A stretch of DNA of 64,000 nt, taken from positions 1 through 64,000 of the forward strand of contig DDSV01000048.1 of the NCBI GenBank assembly GCA_002344215.1, given 5' to 3'. This stretch comes from Akkermansiaceae bacterium UBA2381. GTDB taxonomy: Bacteria > Verrucomicrobiota > Verrucomicrobiia > Verrucomicrobiales > DEV007. Below, piece after piece: positions 62,808 to 64,000 of this stretch; position 1 is the first letter of the stretch; each line of letters begins with the position of its first letter. Both the position numbers and the translations under genes were made by a program. The notes beneath the pieces are model-generated. The model was not told the DNA's origin and did no database searches. It saw only the letters and a program-made list of their open reading frames with translations.

Positions 62808-63404
62808 ATGGCCGACAAATTCATGCAGACCGTCCTCACGCCCGCCGTACTCGAGGCGGAGCGCCACTACTACGGCCGGACCTATCCGTCCTTCGCGGAC
62901 GCGCCGGAGAGCGATGCCCTGCGCGACGAGGAGATCGAGTTCATCGAAAGCCGCGACAGCTTCTACCTGGCGACCATCACCGAGAACGATTGGCCCTATC
63001 TCCAGCATCGCGGCGGCCCTCGCGGCTTTCTCCGCGTGCTCGGACCGCAGCAGATCGGCTTCGCCGACTATGGGGGCAACCGCCAGATGATCAGCGTCGG
63101 CAGCCTGGCGGTGAATGATCGCGTCAGCCTCTTCCTCATGGATTACCCGACGCGCGAGCGCTTGAAACTCCTCGGGCACGCCAGAGTGCTGGATGCCCGT
63201 GAACATCCCGACCTCGTCGAAAAAGTCGCCCCGCCCGGCGGCCATGCCGCAAAGGTCGAGCGCATTTTTGTCATCGACGTTTTGTCCTACGACTGGAATT
63301 GTCCCAAATTCATCACCCCCCGCTTCACCGCTGCCGAAGTGGAAACTGCCGTCGCCCCTTTGAAAGCCCGCATTGCCGAACTCGAAGCCCAACTCAATCA
63401 ATAA
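62808..63404 (+). CDS. Pyridoxamine-5'-phosphate-oxidase-like FMN-binding protein
   Basis: The ATG at 62808 gives 198 aa. The split-barrel flavin fold is seen in IEFIESRDSFYLATITENDWPYLQHRGGPRGFLRVLGPQQIGFADYGGNRQMISVGSL and RVSLFLMDYP. It ends in a short Lys/Glu/Leu helical tail. Such general stress-type proteins bind FMN or haem; the substrate is unknown. It is second gene of the LysR-divergent operon, 25 bp after the DUF5069 gene. Confidence 0.87.
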   Translation: MADKFMQTVLTPAVLEAERHYYGRTYPSFADAPESDALRDEEIEFIESRDSFYLATITENDWPYLQHRGGPRGFLRVLGPQQIGFADYGGNRQMISVGSLAVNDRVSLFLMDYPTRERLKLLGHARVLDAREHPDLVEKVAPPGGHAAKVERIFVIDVLSYDWNCPKFITPRFTAAEVETAVAPLKARIAELEAQLNQ

Positions 63405-63409
63405 CACCC

Positions 63410-63832
63410 ATGAACCCCCGCCCACCGCTCCCGCCCTTCACCGAAGAAACGGCCAAACAAAAAGTCCAGATGGCCGAGGACGCCTGGAACAGCCGCGATC
63501 CCGAGCGCGTCTCCCTCGCCTACACCCCCGACACCGAGTGGCGCAACCGGGCGGATTTCCTCCACGGCCGCGCCGAAGTCGTCGCCTTCCTGACCCGCAA
63601 GTGGGAGAAGGAGCACGACTATCGCCTCAAAAAAACGCTCTGGGCCTTCACCGGCAACCGCATCGCCGTGCGCTTCGAGTACGAGTGGCACGACGAGACC
63701 GGCCAGTGGTGGCGCAGCCACGGGAATGAGAATTGGGAATTCGACGAGCTCGGTTATATGGCCAAGCGGTATGCGAGTATTAATGATCAGCCGATCGCGG
63801 AGGAGGAGAGGAAGTTTCGGTGGGAGCGGTGA
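63410..63832 (+). CDS. DUF1348 / NTF2-like protein
   Basis: The ATG at 63410 is used; the product is 140 aa. The DUF1348 pattern is very clear: AEDAWNSRDPERVSLAYTPDTEWRNRADFLHGRAEVVAFLTRKWEKEHDYRLKKTLW, then NENWEFDELGYMAKRYASIND. These SnoaL/NTF2-fold proteins are of unknown function, often beside flavin or stress genes. It begins 5 bp after the flavoprotein gene. Confidence 0.9.
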   Translation: MNPRPPLPPFTEETAKQKVQMAEDAWNSRDPERVSLAYTPDTEWRNRADFLHGRAEVVAFLTRKWEKEHDYRLKKTLWAFTGNRIAVRFEYEWHDETGQWWRSHGNENWEFDELGYMAKRYASINDQPIAEEERKFRWER

Positions 63833-63898
63833 GATCGCCAAAATGAATTCGGCGATGGGATCAATCCGGAAATGCTACCTTGCCCCGAAGACACTCCC

Positions 63899-64000
63899 TC
63901 ACGACTTCAGGGCCGAGGCCGGCTGAATGTGCCGGGTCAACTCGGCGACGCGTCCCCGCAGGGCACGGAAATCGCACTCGACCTGGAGTCCGTGCCAGAA
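63899..64000 (-). CDS. Unidentified gene, C-terminal 33 residues only
   Basis: Minus-strand frame open from the right edge to the TGA at 63899-63901, reading FWHGLQVECDFRALRGRVAELTRHIQPASALKS. Composition is protein-like and it is convergent with the preceding operon. Too little is present to identify a family. Confidence 0.45.
   Translation of the reverse strand, partial: FWHGLQVECDFRALRGRVAELTRHIQPASALKS

Overview
The window is about 60% G+C bacterial chromosome. Its gene repertoire points to the Planctomycetes-Verrucomicrobia group, most likely a Verrucomicrobiota member. The clues are three cytochrome/DUF1549/DUF1553 plus DUF1501 gene pairs, a DUF1080-cytochrome c fusion, a sulfatase, PQQ-type beta-propellers, DUF5069 and a Gfo/Idh-type protein. 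This assignment is inference from gene content; no rRNA or tRNA gene was seen. Almost every gene is complete; only the two edge genes (rpsA at the left, an unidentified minus-strand gene at the right) are cut.

Layout. (1) 1-488 is the 5' end of rpsA. (2) 732-7851 is a compact signalling/transport island: a minus-strand operon encoding a tandem-duplicated ABC substrate-binding protein, a STAS protein with an unknown C-terminal domain, an ABC permease, an ABC ATPase and an RsbW-like kinase fused to a STAS domain. A cNMP-binding PP2C phosphatase converges on it and overlaps it at the 3' end. It has the parts of a partner-switching circuit built around an ABC importer, and I know no described system with this layout. 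(3) 8094-21169 is mixed: envelope proteins, an AlkC-like DNA-repair protein, the 1141-residue DUF1080-cytochrome protein, a sulfatase, a YdcF-like protein, a PQQ-type propeller and a helical-repeat protein. (4) 21230-25434 is an iron-uptake operon (PepSY membrane protein, TonB-dependent receptor, PiuC-type hydroxylase) under a good Fur-box match. (5) 25602-30726 is the first DUF1549/1553-DUF1501 pair, interrupted by a cassette with perfect 31-bp inverted repeats carrying a 23S-IVS-type four-helix-bundle gene. (6) 31455-43813 holds a SIMPL protein, an STN-like protein, a papain-like protease, a haem peroxidase with a two-component system, and a KaiC operon. (7) 43892-50876 holds an isochorismatase-SGNH fusion and the second DUF1549/1553-DUF1501 pair, interrupted by an antisense nucleotidyltransferase pair fitted with no spare bases. 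(8) 50949-60663 holds an exported protein, an oxidoreductase-like protein, a second two-component system divergent from the third (uninterrupted) pair, a threefold tandem repeat and a propeller. (9) 60758-63832 holds BrnTA and a LysR gene divergent from a DUF5069/PNPOx/DUF1348 operon.

The clearest theme is an exported polymer-degradation or redox lifestyle: secreted haem proteins, Tat-type DUF1501 proteins, sulfatase, GDSL hydrolase and propellers. Signal-transduction modules sit between these genes. Two of the three cytochrome-DUF1501 pairs have received a guest gene set at the same junction, which suggests that this spacer is a recurrent insertion site.
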